Positions 49,279 through 58,069 are shown, counted from the first letter of the stretch. The stretch is DNA of 64,000 nt from Tropicimonas sediminicola (GCF_900188335.1 NZ_FZOY01000003.1:471976-535975); one strand, 5' to 3'. Made by a program: numbers and translations. The notes: generated by a model from the sequence alone, not told the origin.

Positions 49279-50777
49279 GCGCGTTTCCTTTCTCTCGTCT
49301 CGCCGTTTCGCGGCGCGTTGCCGGAGCCGGATTCCGGGGGCAGCATGTGGCTGAGCGGCACCTGCGCCTCGATCACCGTGCCGGTGCGTGAACTGAGGAT
49401 GCGCAGCGTGCCGTCGAGGCGCTCCACCCGCTCCTGCATGTTGCGCAGGCCGAGCCCCTGGGCCCGGGCGCTGTCGGTCTCTTCGGACGCCGCCATGCCG
49501 CGCCCGTCGTCCTCGATCCGCAGGGTTGCGCCGGCCTTGTGGCCGAAGACCCGCAGGCTGACGCGGCTGGCGCCGGCGTGACGCTCGATGTTGGTGAGGG
49601 CCTCCTGCGCGATCCGGTAGAGCGCGATCTTGGCCTCCTGGTCAAGCCGGTTGCGGAACACGACCGTTTCGAAATCCGTTTCGATTCCGGTCCTTGCGCC
49701 GAATTCTTCCATCAGGGACTGAAGTGCCGGGCCGAGGCCAAGGTCGTCGAGCACGCCGGGACGCAGGTCGCGGCTGATGCGGCGGACCTCCTGGATCGCG
49801 CCGCCGAGCGCATCGATCCCGGCATCGAGGTTCGCCTCCGCGCGCGTGTCGCCTGCACGCATCCTGCGGCGGGCCAGTTCCAGCGCATAACGCACGCCGA
49901 CGAGGATCTGGCTGATCGAGTCGTGCAGCTCGCGCGCGACCCGGCCGCGCTCCTCCTCCTGCGTGTCGAAGATCCGTTGGGTAAGGGCCTTGAGCTTGGC
50001 ATCGGCCAGCCGGCGCTCGCGGATGTTGAGGATGAGTCCCGAGAGGAAGACGAGAAGCAGGGCGCTGAGGGTAATCGCGGCGATCCAGAGGAACGTCCGC
50101 TGCACGCGCGTCTCCGTCTCGGCGCGGGCGGCCGCGACCGTGTCCAGCACGTCGTCGATGAAGATGCCGGTCCCGATCGCCCATTGCCAGTCCTGCAGCC
50201 CGATCACATAGGCCACCATCCGCGCCGTCTCGCCGGTCGAGGGTTTGCGCCACAGGAAGCTGTGATAGCCCGTGCCGCTCCGGGCGATCCGGATCAGCTC
50301 GCTGACGATCGGCGTGCCCTCGGCGTCGACAAGATCGATCCAGTTGCGGTTGATCAGGTCGGTCTGGCGGGGGGCGACGAGGTTGGTGCCGTCGTAATCG
50401 TAGACGAAGAAATAGCCGTCCTGGCCATAGATCATGGCGGCGAGGGTCTGCATGACCCGGCGCTTCGCGTCCTCGTCATCGGGCAGGGCGCGGCCGTAAT
50501 CCTCGAGGATCGCGGTGCGGGCGAGGGAGATGTAATTCTCCAGCTCGTCGCGCTTGGCGGCAATCATCTGCCGTTCCAGTTCGGCGATCTCCCGATCGGC
50601 GAGGCTGCGCGCCTGCACCGCCACCAGCACCGAGATCGCCGCCACGGCGAGGACGAGCGGCACCGTCGCCAGAAGCGAGAGCTTCTGGGCGTAACTCAGG
50701 CGGCCCCGACGTGGGGCGGCGCGCGGTGTGCGATGAGCCTCTGCCAGGCACGTCCTCCCTGAACCTGCCGGTTGCAT
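49275..50777 (-). CDS. Cache-domain sensor histidine kinase (HisKA_3)
   Basis: A 500-residue membrane kinase. TM1 at about 33-55; periplasmic single-Cache (sCache_2) domain about 60-215 (DGYFFVYDYDGTNLVAP, WQWAIGTGIFIDDV); TM2 about 229-251. The NarX-type dimerisation domain has H285 (RELHDSISQIL), and the ATP-binding domain has ALTNIERHA, DDGRGM and GLGLRNMQERV. Cache domains of this kind bind small organic acids, which fits the divergent TRAP system. The ATG at 50777 lacks a strong ribosome binding site; the frame stays open to 50948, so a longer N-terminus cannot be excluded. Confidence 0.92.
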   Translation of the reverse strand: MQPAGSGRTCLAEAHRTPRAAPRRGRLSYAQKLSLLATVPLVLAVAAISVLVAVQARSLADREIAELERQMIAAKRDELENYISLARTAILEDYGRALPDDEDAKRRVMQTLAAMIYGQDGYFFVYDYDGTNLVAPRQTDLINRNWIDLVDAEGTPIVSELIRIARSGTGYHSFLWRKPSTGETARMVAYVIGLQDWQWAIGTGIFIDDVLDTVAAARAETETRVQRTFLWIAAITLSALLLVFLSGLILNIRERRLADAKLKALTQRIFDTQEEERGRVARELHDSISQILVGVRYALELARRRMRAGDTRAEANLDAGIDALGGAIQEVRRISRDLRPGVLDDLGLGPALQSLMEEFGARTGIETDFETVVFRNRLDQEAKIALYRIAQEALTNIERHAGASRVSLRVFGHKAGATLRIEDDGRGMAASEETDSARAQGLGLRNMQERVERLDGTLRILSSRTGTVIEAQVPLSHMLPPESGSGNAPRNGETRERKRA

Positions 50778-50995
50778 CGAAAGCGGCTGTCCGGCTGCGA
50801 ATCTACGCCCCTTCAGGGGAGCGATGCAAGGCGGCGGGGGCGATTCGGCAAACGGCGCGAATCGGCGGCGGCTGTCTTTGCCGTCGATTCGAACCGGGGG
50901 CTTTCGGGGGGGCGGACGGGGCGTCCGGGTGGGCTGTTTGTCCCCCATCTACGTGATTTGCCGGCGACATCAGGGCGGTTTCCCCTGCGTCATAC

Positions 50996-51037
50996 GTATT
51001 TGTCGGTATTTGACCACGGCCAGCTTGTGAGTAGTGT
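50996..51037 (+). promoter_or_regulatory. Tandem GTATTTG heptamers and promoter of the TRAP operon
   Basis: GTATTTG at 50996-51002 and 51006-51012, one helical turn apart. The second overlaps a TTGACC -35 (51010-51015), followed after 16 bp by TAGTGT (51032-51037). The arrangement suits activation by a NarL-type regulator; inferred only. The remaining gap (50778-51103) shows no gene. Confidence 0.5.
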
Positions 51038-51059
51038 GCCCAGCACTCGAAAACGATCC

Positions 51060-51077
51060 GCCCACCGAAGGGTGGGC
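51060..51077 (+). other. Stem-loop in the dctP leader
   Basis: GCCCACC (51060-51066), loop GAAG, GGTGGGC (51071-51077), 14 bp before the GGGAGGA ribosome binding site. May stabilise the message; role unknown. Confidence 0.5.
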
Positions 51078-51103
51078 ATCCAAGACGATTGGGAGGACTC
51101 TGA

Positions 51104-52186
51104 ATGGATCGTCGTTCATTTCTGAAGACGTCGGCACTGGGCGGTTCGGCCGCTGCCGCGACCGCACTGGCCGCGCCGGCTTATGCCCAGGGCAAGCGCA
51201 CGCTGACCATGGTGACCACCTGGGGCCGCGGCCTTGCCGGCGTCTTCGACGCGGCGCAGCGCGTGGCCGACAGCGTGACCGCCATGACCGACGGCCAGCT
51301 GACCGTCGAGGTCAAGGCTGCGGGCGAGCTCGTGGGCGCCTTCGAGGTCTTTGACGCCGTGACCGCTGGTCAGGCCGACATGTACCACGGCGCCGACTAC
51401 TACTTCGTCGGTCAGCACCCGGCCTTTGCCTTCTTCACCGCGGTGCCCTTCGGCATGACCGCGCAGGAGCTGGCCAACTGGTACTACATGGATGGCGGCA
51501 TGGAGCTGCACCATGAGCTGGGCGAGCTGTTCGGCATCAAGTCGTTCCTCGCCGGCAACACCGGCGCGCAGGCCGGCGGCTGGTACCGCAAGGAGATCAA
51601 CGGGCCGGAAGACTTCAACGGTCTCAAGTTCCGCATGCCGGGTCTCGGCGGCGAAGCGCTCGGCAAGCTCGGCGCGTCCGTGCAGAACCTGCCGGGCTCC
51701 GAGGTGTATCAGGCCCTGGCCTCCGGCGCCATCGACGGCACCGAGTGGATCGGTCCCTGGGCGGACGAGAAGGCCGGCTTCCAGGAGATCACCAAGTTCT
51801 ACTACACCGCCGGCTTCCACGAGCCGGGTGCGGGCCTGTCGGTCGCGACCAACCTCGAGGTGTTCAACAGCCTCACCCCCGCGCAGCAGAAGATCATCGA
51901 GATCGCCTGTGCCGAAACCCACCAGTGGAACCTCGCACAGTTCCTGGCCAACAACGGCGCCGCCCTGCAGCGCCTGCAGTCGGCCGGTGTGAAGGTCCTG
52001 AGCTTCCCCGATTCCGTCTGGGACGCGATGGGCAACGCCGCCAAGGAAACGCTCGAAGGCAACCGCGACGGCGATCTCTACGACAAGATCTACGACAGCG
52101 CCTTTGCGTCGATGCGTTCCTCCTCCGGCTGGATCGAGGCTTCCGAGGGCACCTACCGTGCCCAGCGGGACCGCGTCCTCGGCTGA
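51104..52186 (+). CDS. dctP: TRAP transporter substrate-binding protein (DctP family, TakP-like)
   Basis: A 360-residue periplasmic binding protein. The N-terminus is a twin-arginine signal (DRRSFLKTSALGG, cut near AYA, about residue 28), so export probably uses the Tat system. The segment VYQALASGAIDGTEWIGPWADEKAGF and the later FYYTAGFHEPGAGLSV resemble the 2-oxoacid-binding TakP subgroup, whose substrates are pyruvate and other 2-oxo acids or lactate. Substrate therefore likely a monocarboxylate/2-oxo acid, but this is by eye. Followed by dctQ and dctM, with two stem-loops between dctP and dctQ. Confidence 0.9.
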   Translation: MDRRSFLKTSALGGSAAAATALAAPAYAQGKRTLTMVTTWGRGLAGVFDAAQRVADSVTAMTDGQLTVEVKAAGELVGAFEVFDAVTAGQADMYHGADYYFVGQHPAFAFFTAVPFGMTAQELANWYYMDGGMELHHELGELFGIKSFLAGNTGAQAGGWYRKEINGPEDFNGLKFRMPGLGGEALGKLGASVQNLPGSEVYQALASGAIDGTEWIGPWADEKAGFQEITKFYYTAGFHEPGAGLSVATNLEVFNSLTPAQQKIIEIACAETHQWNLAQFLANNGAALQRLQSAGVKVLSFPDSVWDAMGNAAKETLEGNRDGDLYDKIYDSAFASMRSSSGWIEASEGTYRAQRDRVLG

Positions 52187-52207
52187 TCGGGACATTCTCG
52201 ACACGGC

Positions 52208-52262
52208 GGGCAGGCCTTCGGGGCCTGCCCGTTCGCCATCCGTGGCGCGCCTCGGCGCGCCA
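52208..52262 (+). other. Two stem-loops between dctP and dctQ
   Basis: Stem 1: GGGCAGGCC (52208-52216), loop TTCGG, complement 52222-52230. Stem 2: TGGCGCGCC (52243-52251), loop TC, complement 52254-52262. Neither has a T run. Such intercistronic structures usually protect the binding-protein mRNA and lower read-through, so that DctP outnumbers the membrane subunits (inferred). Confidence 0.72.
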
Positions 52263-52298
52263 GGGTGACACGTACACGACCTTCGGGGGACGGGCCAC

Positions 52299-53213
52299 AT
52301 GGGACTGGTCGAGGCATGGGGCGGCACCGCCCTCGGTTGGCTTGCCGCCAACATCATCGAATCCTTCTACAACTTCTTCTACGCCATCGCCCATCCGGGC
52401 CTCTGGCTCGACTGGTCGGACAAGGAAGCGATCATGCGCTTCGCCTATTACGGCGGGTCGGTCGAGTTCTTCTTCGTCGTCTTCACCGCCTTCCTGGTGC
52501 TGACCGCGGTGGGGATGGTCTGGAACCGGGTGATGTGGGGCGTGGTGATCGGGCTCGAGACCTTTGCCAACACGGTCGGGCGCGTCATCGCATGGGCCGG
52601 GCTGCTGATGGTGCTGCAGCAGATCGTCATCGTCTTCATGCAGCGCATCTTCGCCGCCAGCCAGATCTCGCTCGGCTTCGGCATGACGGCGACATTCGAC
52701 GTCTCCTGGTGGTCTGAGGAACTCAAGCTCTACAACGCCGCGATCGTCGCTCTCTGCGCCACCTACACCTTCGTGCAGGGCGGCCACGTGCGGGTCGACC
52801 TGGTCTATTCGGTGGTCCGCCACCGCACCCGCAAGATGATCGACATGGCCGGCAGCCTGATCTTCATGATGCCGATGGCCGTGGTGATCTGGATGTACGG
52901 CTGGTTCTTCATGTGGCGGCATCTGATCACCCCCAAGATCTCGGCCTCCGACCAGCTCGACCTGATGGTGCGCAAGGCGCGGATCGTGAAGTGGAACGTG
53001 GAGACGATCGGCTTCTCGCCGAACGGGTTCAACGCCTACTTCCTGTTCAAGCTGCTGCTCGTCGCCTTCGCCGGGATGGTGTTCCTGCAGGCCATCGCCT
53101 TCTTCTACCGCTCCTATCTCGAACTGATCGAGGGCGAGGCGAGCGAAGGCAAGTATCTCGACAAGGACAAGCTGGGCGACGCGGACGCCGAGCGTGTCGC
53201 GGAAATTCACTAA
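52299..53213 (+). CDS. dctQ: TRAP transporter small permease DctQ
   Basis: A 304-residue small membrane subunit with about six hydrophobic segments, larger than the common four-span DctQ of about 170 residues. The segment FVQGGHVRVDLVYSVVRHRT (about 149-168) is the conserved DctQ loop (GxxxRVD). The added N-terminal part and a hydrophilic insertion (about 205-250) account for the extra length. 12 bp before dctM. Confidence 0.9.
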   Translation: MGLVEAWGGTALGWLAANIIESFYNFFYAIAHPGLWLDWSDKEAIMRFAYYGGSVEFFFVVFTAFLVLTAVGMVWNRVMWGVVIGLETFANTVGRVIAWAGLLMVLQQIVIVFMQRIFAASQISLGFGMTATFDVSWWSEELKLYNAAIVALCATYTFVQGGHVRVDLVYSVVRHRTRKMIDMAGSLIFMMPMAVVIWMYGWFFMWRHLITPKISASDQLDLMVRKARIVKWNVETIGFSPNGFNAYFLFKLLLVAFAGMVFLQAIAFFYRSYLELIEGEASEGKYLDKDKLGDADAERVAEIH

Positions 53214-53225
53214 GAGGCTGGTCAG

Positions 53226-55580
53226 ATGTTTCTCGGTCTGGACGGGGTCGAAATCGGCCTGATCATCGTGTTCCTGTGCCTGTTCGGCGCAATTCTTTCC
53301 GGCTTCCCGGTCGCCTTCGCCATCGGCGGCGCGGCGCTGATCTCCTTCGGCATCATCGCGGCGCTGGATTCGGCGGGGCTGCTGATCCACCAGGCGATCG
53401 ATACCGGCTCGGACGCCTACAACGCCCTGTTGCGGGAGGGGGTGCCGCCGGATGCGGTCTCGATCTTCCGCTATCCGGACCTGCCGCGCGTGGCCGAGGC
53501 CGTGTTCCCCGGTGGCTGGGAACAGGCGATGGACCGCAACCTCAGCTTCATCGTCAACCGGATGAACGAGCGCGTGCTCGCCGGCCAGTCGATCGAGACG
53601 CTGCTGGCGGTGCTGATGTTCGTGATGATGGGCATCACGCTGGAGCGCTCCAAGATCGCCAACGACCTGCTGACCACGATGGCGCGCGTCTTCGGCCCGC
53701 TTCCGGGCGGTCTCGCGGTCTCCATCGTCGTCGTGGGCGCCTTCCTCGCCGCCTCCACCGGCATCGTCGGCGCGACCGTGGTGACGATGGGCCTGCTCGC
53801 CCTGCCGACCATGCTGCGCAACAACTACGCGCCGGAACTGGCGACGGGCGTGATCGCGGCCTCCGGAACCCTGGGGCAGATCATTCCGCCCTCCATCGTG
53901 ATCGTGCTGCTGGGAACGCTCGCGGGCGACCTCTATTCGGCCGCGCAGGAAGAGCGCGCGCAGCTCGTGGGCTGTTCGGATGCGCTGACATACCTGGGCG
54001 AACCGGCGGTCGTCTCGGTCGGCACGCTGTTCCAGGCGGCGCTGCTGCCCGGCATCCTGCTCGCCGTCCTCTACGCCGCCTATGCGCTGGCCTATGCGCT
54101 GCTGAACCCGGAAAAGGCGCCCCCGGTGGCGATGGAACCGGGCAGTGGCGAGCCGGTGGCCCGCAGCGAGGCGCTGACTTGGTTCCTCTTCATTCCGGCC
54201 GCGCTGATCGGCGGCACGCTCCTGCTGTCCTCGATGAACGTGATCGGCTCGCAGGACGTCACCGTCGACAGCTTCTCCGATGCCGGTCAGACGGCGAGCC
54301 TGCGCACCGGGGTGAGCGAGCAGTGCCAGGCGGCGATGATCGACCTGCATGGGCAGGAAGCCTGGGATGCCGCCGTCGCCCAGCAGGCGGAGATCGACGC
54401 TGCCGGCGGGGTGCAGGAGAGCGTCAAGCTCTCGGAGGAGGAGATCCAGACGCTCCGCGCCGAGAAGATCGCCAATGCCCCGATCCTGTCGAGCTCCATC
54501 GTGACCGGCTTCCTGCTGCTCGCGCTGGTGCTGACCACGGCGCGCGGGGTCTCGCCCTCGGGCAACCCGCGCGACCTGATGATCGGCGGGGCGGGTATCC
54601 TGCTGGCGCTGGCGGTGGACGCGGCCTTCATCGGGCCGTTGACGACGCCGGGCCAGACGGTGCTGCTGCTGGCGATCCCGCTCGCGATGGTGCTTTACGG
54701 CTGCCGGACGGCGGCGGGCTATCTCGGGCAGAGCGAGCTGCTGCGCGTCGTCTTCCCGCCGCTGGTGCTGATCGTCGCCGTGCTCGGCTCGATCCTCGGC
54801 GGCATCACCAATCCGACGCCCGCCGCGGCGCTCGGCGCCGGTGGTGCCCTGATGCTGGCCGCCTATCGGCGGCTGGCGGAGGAGGACGGCAAGGGCGGGG
54901 TGATCATCTGGTCCACCTTCGCGATCATCGTGATGATCCTCGTCGGCGTGAACTTCGACCTGCGGGTGAACCAGGACTCCGTCTCCGCGGAAAACTGGAT
55001 CGCTTTCATCGTCGCCCAAGGCGCCTATCTCTTCGCGATGTTCGGCATCCTCTACGCGTGCTGGGTGCTCTTCGCCAAGGGCGTGCTGCGGCCGGTGGTG
55101 CGCGAGACCGCCAAGGTCACCTCGATGGTCTTCACCATCCTGATCGGCTCGCAGCTGCTGAACCTCGTGGTGATCTCCTTCGGTGGCGAGCATTACATCC
55201 AGCAGTTCCTGCGGTCGTACGACAGCGAGATCACCGTCTTCCTGATCGTGATGCTGGTGCTCTTCATTCTCGGCTTCGTGCTCGATTTCCTGGAGATCAT
55301 CTACATCGTCATCCCGATCGTCGGGCCGGTGATCTATGGCGGTACGATGGACCCGAAATGGGTGACGATCATGATCGCGGTGAACCTGCAGACCTCGTTC
55401 CTCACGCCGCCGTTCGGCTTCGCGCTGTTCTACCTGCGCGGCGTGGCGCCCAAGGAGGTCACGACGGGCCACATCTATCGCGGCGTGCTGCCCTTCGTGC
55501 TGATCCAGGTCGCGGCGCTCGGGCTGCTCTGGCTGGTGCCGTCCATCGTCACCATCGTGCCGGACCTGATCCCGCAGTAG
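53226..55580 (+). CDS. dctM: TRAP transporter large permease DctM with central insertion
   Basis: A 784-residue membrane subunit that translocates substrate with sodium. Typical DctM is about 430 residues. DctM marks frame the protein: the N-terminal FPVAFAIGGAAL, MFVMMGITLERS at about 135-146, TGIVGATVVTMGLLALPTML and SGTLGQIIPPSIV at about 178-225, and the C-terminal GFVLDFLEIIYIVIPIVGPV and LTPPFGFALFYLRGV. Between the halves about 300 residues are inserted, including a soluble part (about 340-415) and several extra hydrophobic segments. Long DctM forms are known in TakM-like systems, so this is probably genuine and not an assembly fusion. Confidence 0.92.
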   Translation: MFLGLDGVEIGLIIVFLCLFGAILSGFPVAFAIGGAALISFGIIAALDSAGLLIHQAIDTGSDAYNALLREGVPPDAVSIFRYPDLPRVAEAVFPGGWEQAMDRNLSFIVNRMNERVLAGQSIETLLAVLMFVMMGITLERSKIANDLLTTMARVFGPLPGGLAVSIVVVGAFLAASTGIVGATVVTMGLLALPTMLRNNYAPELATGVIAASGTLGQIIPPSIVIVLLGTLAGDLYSAAQEERAQLVGCSDALTYLGEPAVVSVGTLFQAALLPGILLAVLYAAYALAYALLNPEKAPPVAMEPGSGEPVARSEALTWFLFIPAALIGGTLLLSSMNVIGSQDVTVDSFSDAGQTASLRTGVSEQCQAAMIDLHGQEAWDAAVAQQAEIDAAGGVQESVKLSEEEIQTLRAEKIANAPILSSSIVTGFLLLALVLTTARGVSPSGNPRDLMIGGAGILLALAVDAAFIGPLTTPGQTVLLLAIPLAMVLYGCRTAAGYLGQSELLRVVFPPLVLIVAVLGSILGGITNPTPAAALGAGGALMLAAYRRLAEEDGKGGVIIWSTFAIIVMILVGVNFDLRVNQDSVSAENWIAFIVAQGAYLFAMFGILYACWVLFAKGVLRPVVRETAKVTSMVFTILIGSQLLNLVVISFGGEHYIQQFLRSYDSEITVFLIVMLVLFILGFVLDFLEIIYIVIPIVGPVIYGGTMDPKWVTIMIAVNLQTSFLTPPFGFALFYLRGVAPKEVTTGHIYRGVLPFVLIQVAALGLLWLVPSIVTIVPDLIPQ

Positions 55581-55604
55581 CGGGACAGGGGATCGCGCGG
55601 AAAT

Positions 55605-55624
55605 GCGGGGCCTTCGGGCCCCGC
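55605..55624. terminator. UUCG-capped terminator-like hairpin between convergent genes
   Basis: Perfect 8-bp stem GCGGGGCC (55605-55612), tetraloop TTCG, complement 55617-55624. It lies between the dctM stop (55580) and the VOC gene end (55644) and may serve both. Confidence 0.75.
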
Positions 55625-55643
55625 TGCCGTTTCGGGGCAGGGG

Positions 55644-56030
55644 TCAGGTGGTCCGGGGCTCGATCAGGTCCCAGGCGTTGCCGAACGGGTCTTCCCAGAC
55701 GGCGACACTGCCATAGGGCTCGTGGCGCGGAGGCTCCCGGAAGGTCACACCGGCGGCCAGCATCGCGGCATGGTCCCGCGCGAAATCGTCGGTGGTGAGG
55801 AAGAACCCAACGCGCCCGCCGGTCTGGTTGCCGATGGCGGCCTCCTGTTCCGGGCCGTCCGCCCGGGCGAGCACCAGCCGGCACTGGCCGCCCGGCGGCG
55901 CCACGGTGACCCAACGCTTGCGGCCCTGGGGGATGTCTTCCAGCAGGTCCCAGCCTAGCGCACCGCAGTAGAAGGCGATGGCCGCGTCGTAATCCGGGAC
56001 GACGAGCGAGACGGCCGAGACGAACTGCAT
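55644..56030 (-). CDS. Glyoxalase/VOC-fold protein
   Basis: A 128-residue single vicinal-oxygen-chelate domain pair. Beginning FVSAVSLVVPDYDAAIAFYCGALGWDL and ending YGSVAVWEDPFGNAWDLIEP are typical of glyoxalase-like proteins (bleomycin resistance/dioxygenase superfamily). The metal ligands usually include a His early and Glu late; here the final E is present and the first His is not obvious. The ATG at 56030 is one base after the bpt stop, so it is co-transcribed with bpt. Substrate unknown. Confidence 0.85.
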   Translation of the reverse strand: MQFVSAVSLVVPDYDAAIAFYCGALGWDLLEDIPQGRKRWVTVAPPGGQCRLVLARADGPEQEAAIGNQTGGRVGFFLTTDDFARDHAAMLAAGVTFREPPRHEPYGSVAVWEDPFGNAWDLIEPRTT

Positions 56031-56031
56031 C

Positions 56032-56877
56032 TCAGCCGCGGGTCGGGCGGGTGTCTGGAAGGTGGATCCGCGCCACCTGTTCGGCGATCGGATCGACGGA
56101 GAGGGGATGGGTCTCGGAGCTGTGCTCCTCCGGGTCGCCGATGGGCTGCCAGGCGCCGTTCTTGTAGATCTCCAGCGCATCGAACCCGGCCTTGTAGCCC
56201 ATCTTGGGACTGCCGGGCACCCAGTAGCCTAGGTAGACATAGGGCAGGCCGGCGGAGCGGGCGATCTCGATGTGATCGAGGATCAGGTAGGTGCCGAGCG
56301 AACGTTGGGCGAGGTCGGGCTCGTAGAAGCTGTAGACCATGCTCAGCCCGTCATCGAGCACGTCGGTCAGGCAGACCGCCGCCAGGTCCCCGGCCTCGGG
56401 ATTTTGCGGCACGTCGAGCCCGGGCTCGCGATATTCCACGAGCCGCGACCGCACGGGCGTCTCCTCCACCATCGCGGCGAATTCGAAGATGTCCATGTCG
56501 GCCATGCCGCCATCGGCGTGACGGCTGTCGAGGTAGCGGCGGAACAGGGCGTACTGCGCCTCCGTCGCCCAGGGCGAGGTGGCGTTGCGCTCCAGCGAGC
56601 TGTTCTTGCGCATGGCGCGGCGCTGGCTGCGGCTGGGCTGGAAATCGGCGACCCTGATCCGGGCGGAAAGGCAGGCGTTGCAATCGGCGCAGGACGGGCG
56701 ATAGAGCACGTTCTGCGAGCGGCGGAAGCCCTGCTTGGACAAGGCGTCATTGAGCTGTTCGGCATGTTCGCCCTGGAGCGCGGTGAACAGCTTCCGTTCC
56801 ATGCGACCTTTCAGGTACGGGCATGGCTGCGGGGCAGTTACATAGAACTGCGGAGCAATTGGAAGTGTGTGGCGCAT
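56032..56877 (-). CDS. bpt: Aspartate/glutamate leucyltransferase
   Basis: A 281-residue aminoacyl-tRNA-protein transferase of the N-degron pathway; it adds leucine to N-terminal Asp or Glu, marking proteins for ClpAP. Family marks: [14 protein letters not shown] near the start, [17 protein letters not shown] (about 72-88) and the C-terminal [24 protein letters not shown]. The ATG at 56877 ([12 protein letters not shown]) matches the family N-terminus; upstream in-frame codons are probably not used. Confidence 0.93.
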   Translation of the reverse strand: MRHTLPIAPQFYVTAPQPCPYLKGRMERKLFTALQGEHAEQLNDALSKQGFRRSQNVLYRPSCADCNACLSARIRVADFQPSRSQRRAMRKNSSLERNATSPWATEAQYALFRRYLDSRHADGGMADMDIFEFAAMVEETPVRSRLVEYREPGLDVPQNPEAGDLAAVCLTDVLDDGLSMVYSFYEPDLAQRSLGTYLILDHIEIARSAGLPYVYLGYWVPGSPKMGYKAGFDALEIYKNGAWQPIGDPEEHSSETHPLSVDPIAEQVARIHLPDTRPTRG

Positions 56878-56960
56878 GCCGGCTGACGTGAATTCCTGAA
56901 AACTTGGCAAAACGGTAGCAGGGGTTGGCCAACTCGCCAACCCCCGTTTGTTCTGTGTCT

Positions 56961-57413
56961 TCAGCGGGTTCGGTTAAGCGCCGTCGACCCGAGTGCGAGA
57001 TCGGGCAATCCCTGGCCGCGGGCCGTGGTCAGCATGAGGATCGCGGAGGCGATCTGCGGCAGCAGAAACGAGAAGCAAACCATGTGCATCAGCGTGTGCA
57101 TTGCCGCATCGGGAAAGCTGAACCGTTCGCCGCGGAAAGTGCGCAGTTCGATCGACATCAGCCGCATTCCGAGCGTGGCCGAGCCGTTGGCAATGGTGAA
57201 CGTCCGGTAGAGGAAGCTCACGAACAGCCAGAGCAGCGGGTAGAAGAAGAGCGCCGTAAAGGCGGTGAAGGGCAGGACCAGCAGCGTGATCCCGAAGATC
57301 ACCAGGGCGTCGACGATCCATGCGATGGCCCGTTTGACCGGTACATCGGCGTAAAGTTCTGCGTTGTACTCGGGGTCCGGCAGGCCCCAGGAGGGTTCGG
57401 TCATAAGGCTCAT
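56961..57413 (-). CDS. RDD-family membrane protein
   Basis: A 150-residue protein with three to four membrane spans. [21 protein letters not shown] is the RDD motif helix (R and D in [12 protein letters not shown]), and [20 protein letters not shown] is the second family element. The ATG at 57413 has a GGAGA ribosome binding site 10 bases upstream, preferred to 57404. Possible ion or small solute transporter; role unknown. Confidence 0.88.
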   Translation of the reverse strand: MSLMTEPSWGLPDPEYNAELYADVPVKRAIAWIVDALVIFGITLLVLPFTAFTALFFYPLLWLFVSFLYRTFTIANGSATLGMRLMSIELRTFRGERFSFPDAAMHTLMHMVCFSFLLPQIASAILMLTTARGQGLPDLALGSTALNRTR

Positions 57414-57492
57414 GTGCACTCTGTCTCCGTAAAATTCAACGGCTTCCGAAACGTGCGGCGCGCGGCATCGCTGCCGCACGCTGCTGGTCTGT

Positions 57493-57525
57493 CGGTGCCC
57501 CGCCCTTGGGGGAAGCGGGGCACCG
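57493..57525 (-). terminator. Stem-loop after the DUF2852 gene
   Basis: Perfect 11-bp stem CGGTGCCCCGC (57493-57503) and complement 57515-57525, loop of 11. Located 9 bases past the stop of the DUF2852 gene in its direction of transcription. No T tract. Confidence 0.65.
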
Positions 57526-57533
57526 GAGGCGGA

Positions 57534-57968
57534 TCACGCCGGGGTGGCGTTTTCCGGCAGGCTCTCGTCGCCGTTGGTCGCCTTGGCGGCGCGGGAACGG
57601 TCTTCCATGAAGGCGTCGAATTCCTGCTTGTCCTTGGCTTCGCGGAGCCGCTGCAGGAAAGCCTCGAACGCATCCTGTTCCTCTTCCAGCCGGCGCAGCG
57701 TATCGGCCTTGTAGGCGTCGAAGGCGGTGTTGCCGCTGGGTTTCATGGCGGCCCGAAAGCCGTGGTATTGCGCGCGCCGCGAATGGCGGCAGCCTTTGCT
57801 GAACATGCGTTTGCTCCAGATCATGTAGGCGAGAAGGGCGAGGCCGACGGGCCAGAAGAAAATGAATCCCAGAACCATGACTGCGATCCATGCACCCTTG
57901 CCGCGGTCGTCGAGCCAGGCCTCGGTCCGGGCGAACCAGGACGGGTTGGCGGCTTGTGCGGTGGTCAT
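57534..57968 (-). CDS. DUF2852 membrane protein
   Basis: A 144-residue protein: a single membrane helix (about 26-48, AWIAVMVLGFIFFWPVGLALLAYMIW) in a short N-terminal part, then a charged helical C-terminus rich in Glu/Arg/Lys (about 80-130), probably coiled coil. This is the DUF2852 pattern of alphaproteobacteria; function unknown. Two identical-type palindromes lie in its promoter region (57992 and 58051), suggesting dedicated control. Confidence 0.85.
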   Translation of the reverse strand: MTTAQAANPSWFARTEAWLDDRGKGAWIAVMVLGFIFFWPVGLALLAYMIWSKRMFSKGCRHSRRAQYHGFRAAMKPSGNTAFDAYKADTLRRLEEEQDAFEAFLQRLREAKDKQEFDAFMEDRSRAAKATNGDESLPENATPA

Positions 57969-57991
57969 GTCTTGCTCCTCGTTTCGAAATG

Positions 57992-58010
57992 ATGTGAATA
58001 CCTTTCACAT
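57992..58010. promoter_or_regulatory. 19-bp palindrome 1 upstream of DUF2852 gene
   Basis: ATGTGAA-N5-TTCACAT, both arms exact. It lies 24-42 bases before the DUF2852 start, where a promoter -10/-35 would be, so repressor-type control is plausible. Regulator unknown. Confidence 0.65.
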
Positions 58011-58050
58011 TAACGAAGATGGGAGGAGTCGCGGCCCGGTTCAATAGTTG

Positions 58051-58069
58051 ATGTGAAGAGTTTTTACAT
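58051..58069. promoter_or_regulatory. 19-bp palindrome 2 upstream of DUF2852 gene
   Basis: ATGTGAA-N5-TTTACAT, one arm base different from copy 1, same spacing; 59 bp further upstream. Confidence 0.62.

Noticed and set aside
51894..55472. Reverse-strand open frame of nearly 1200 codons over the TRAP operon
   Set aside because: Antisense shadow of dctP, dctQ and dctM; the translation is His/Asp/Arg-rich without domains.
57992..58010. CRP/FNR-type site
   Set aside because: The arms resemble TGTGA/TCACA, but the spacing is N7 rather than N6 and both copies keep this longer spacing; FNR sites (TTGAT-N4-ATCAA) do not match.
57992..58069. PpsR/CrtJ site (TGT-N12-ACA)
   Set aside because: Spacing is N11 in both copies and no photosynthesis genes are nearby.
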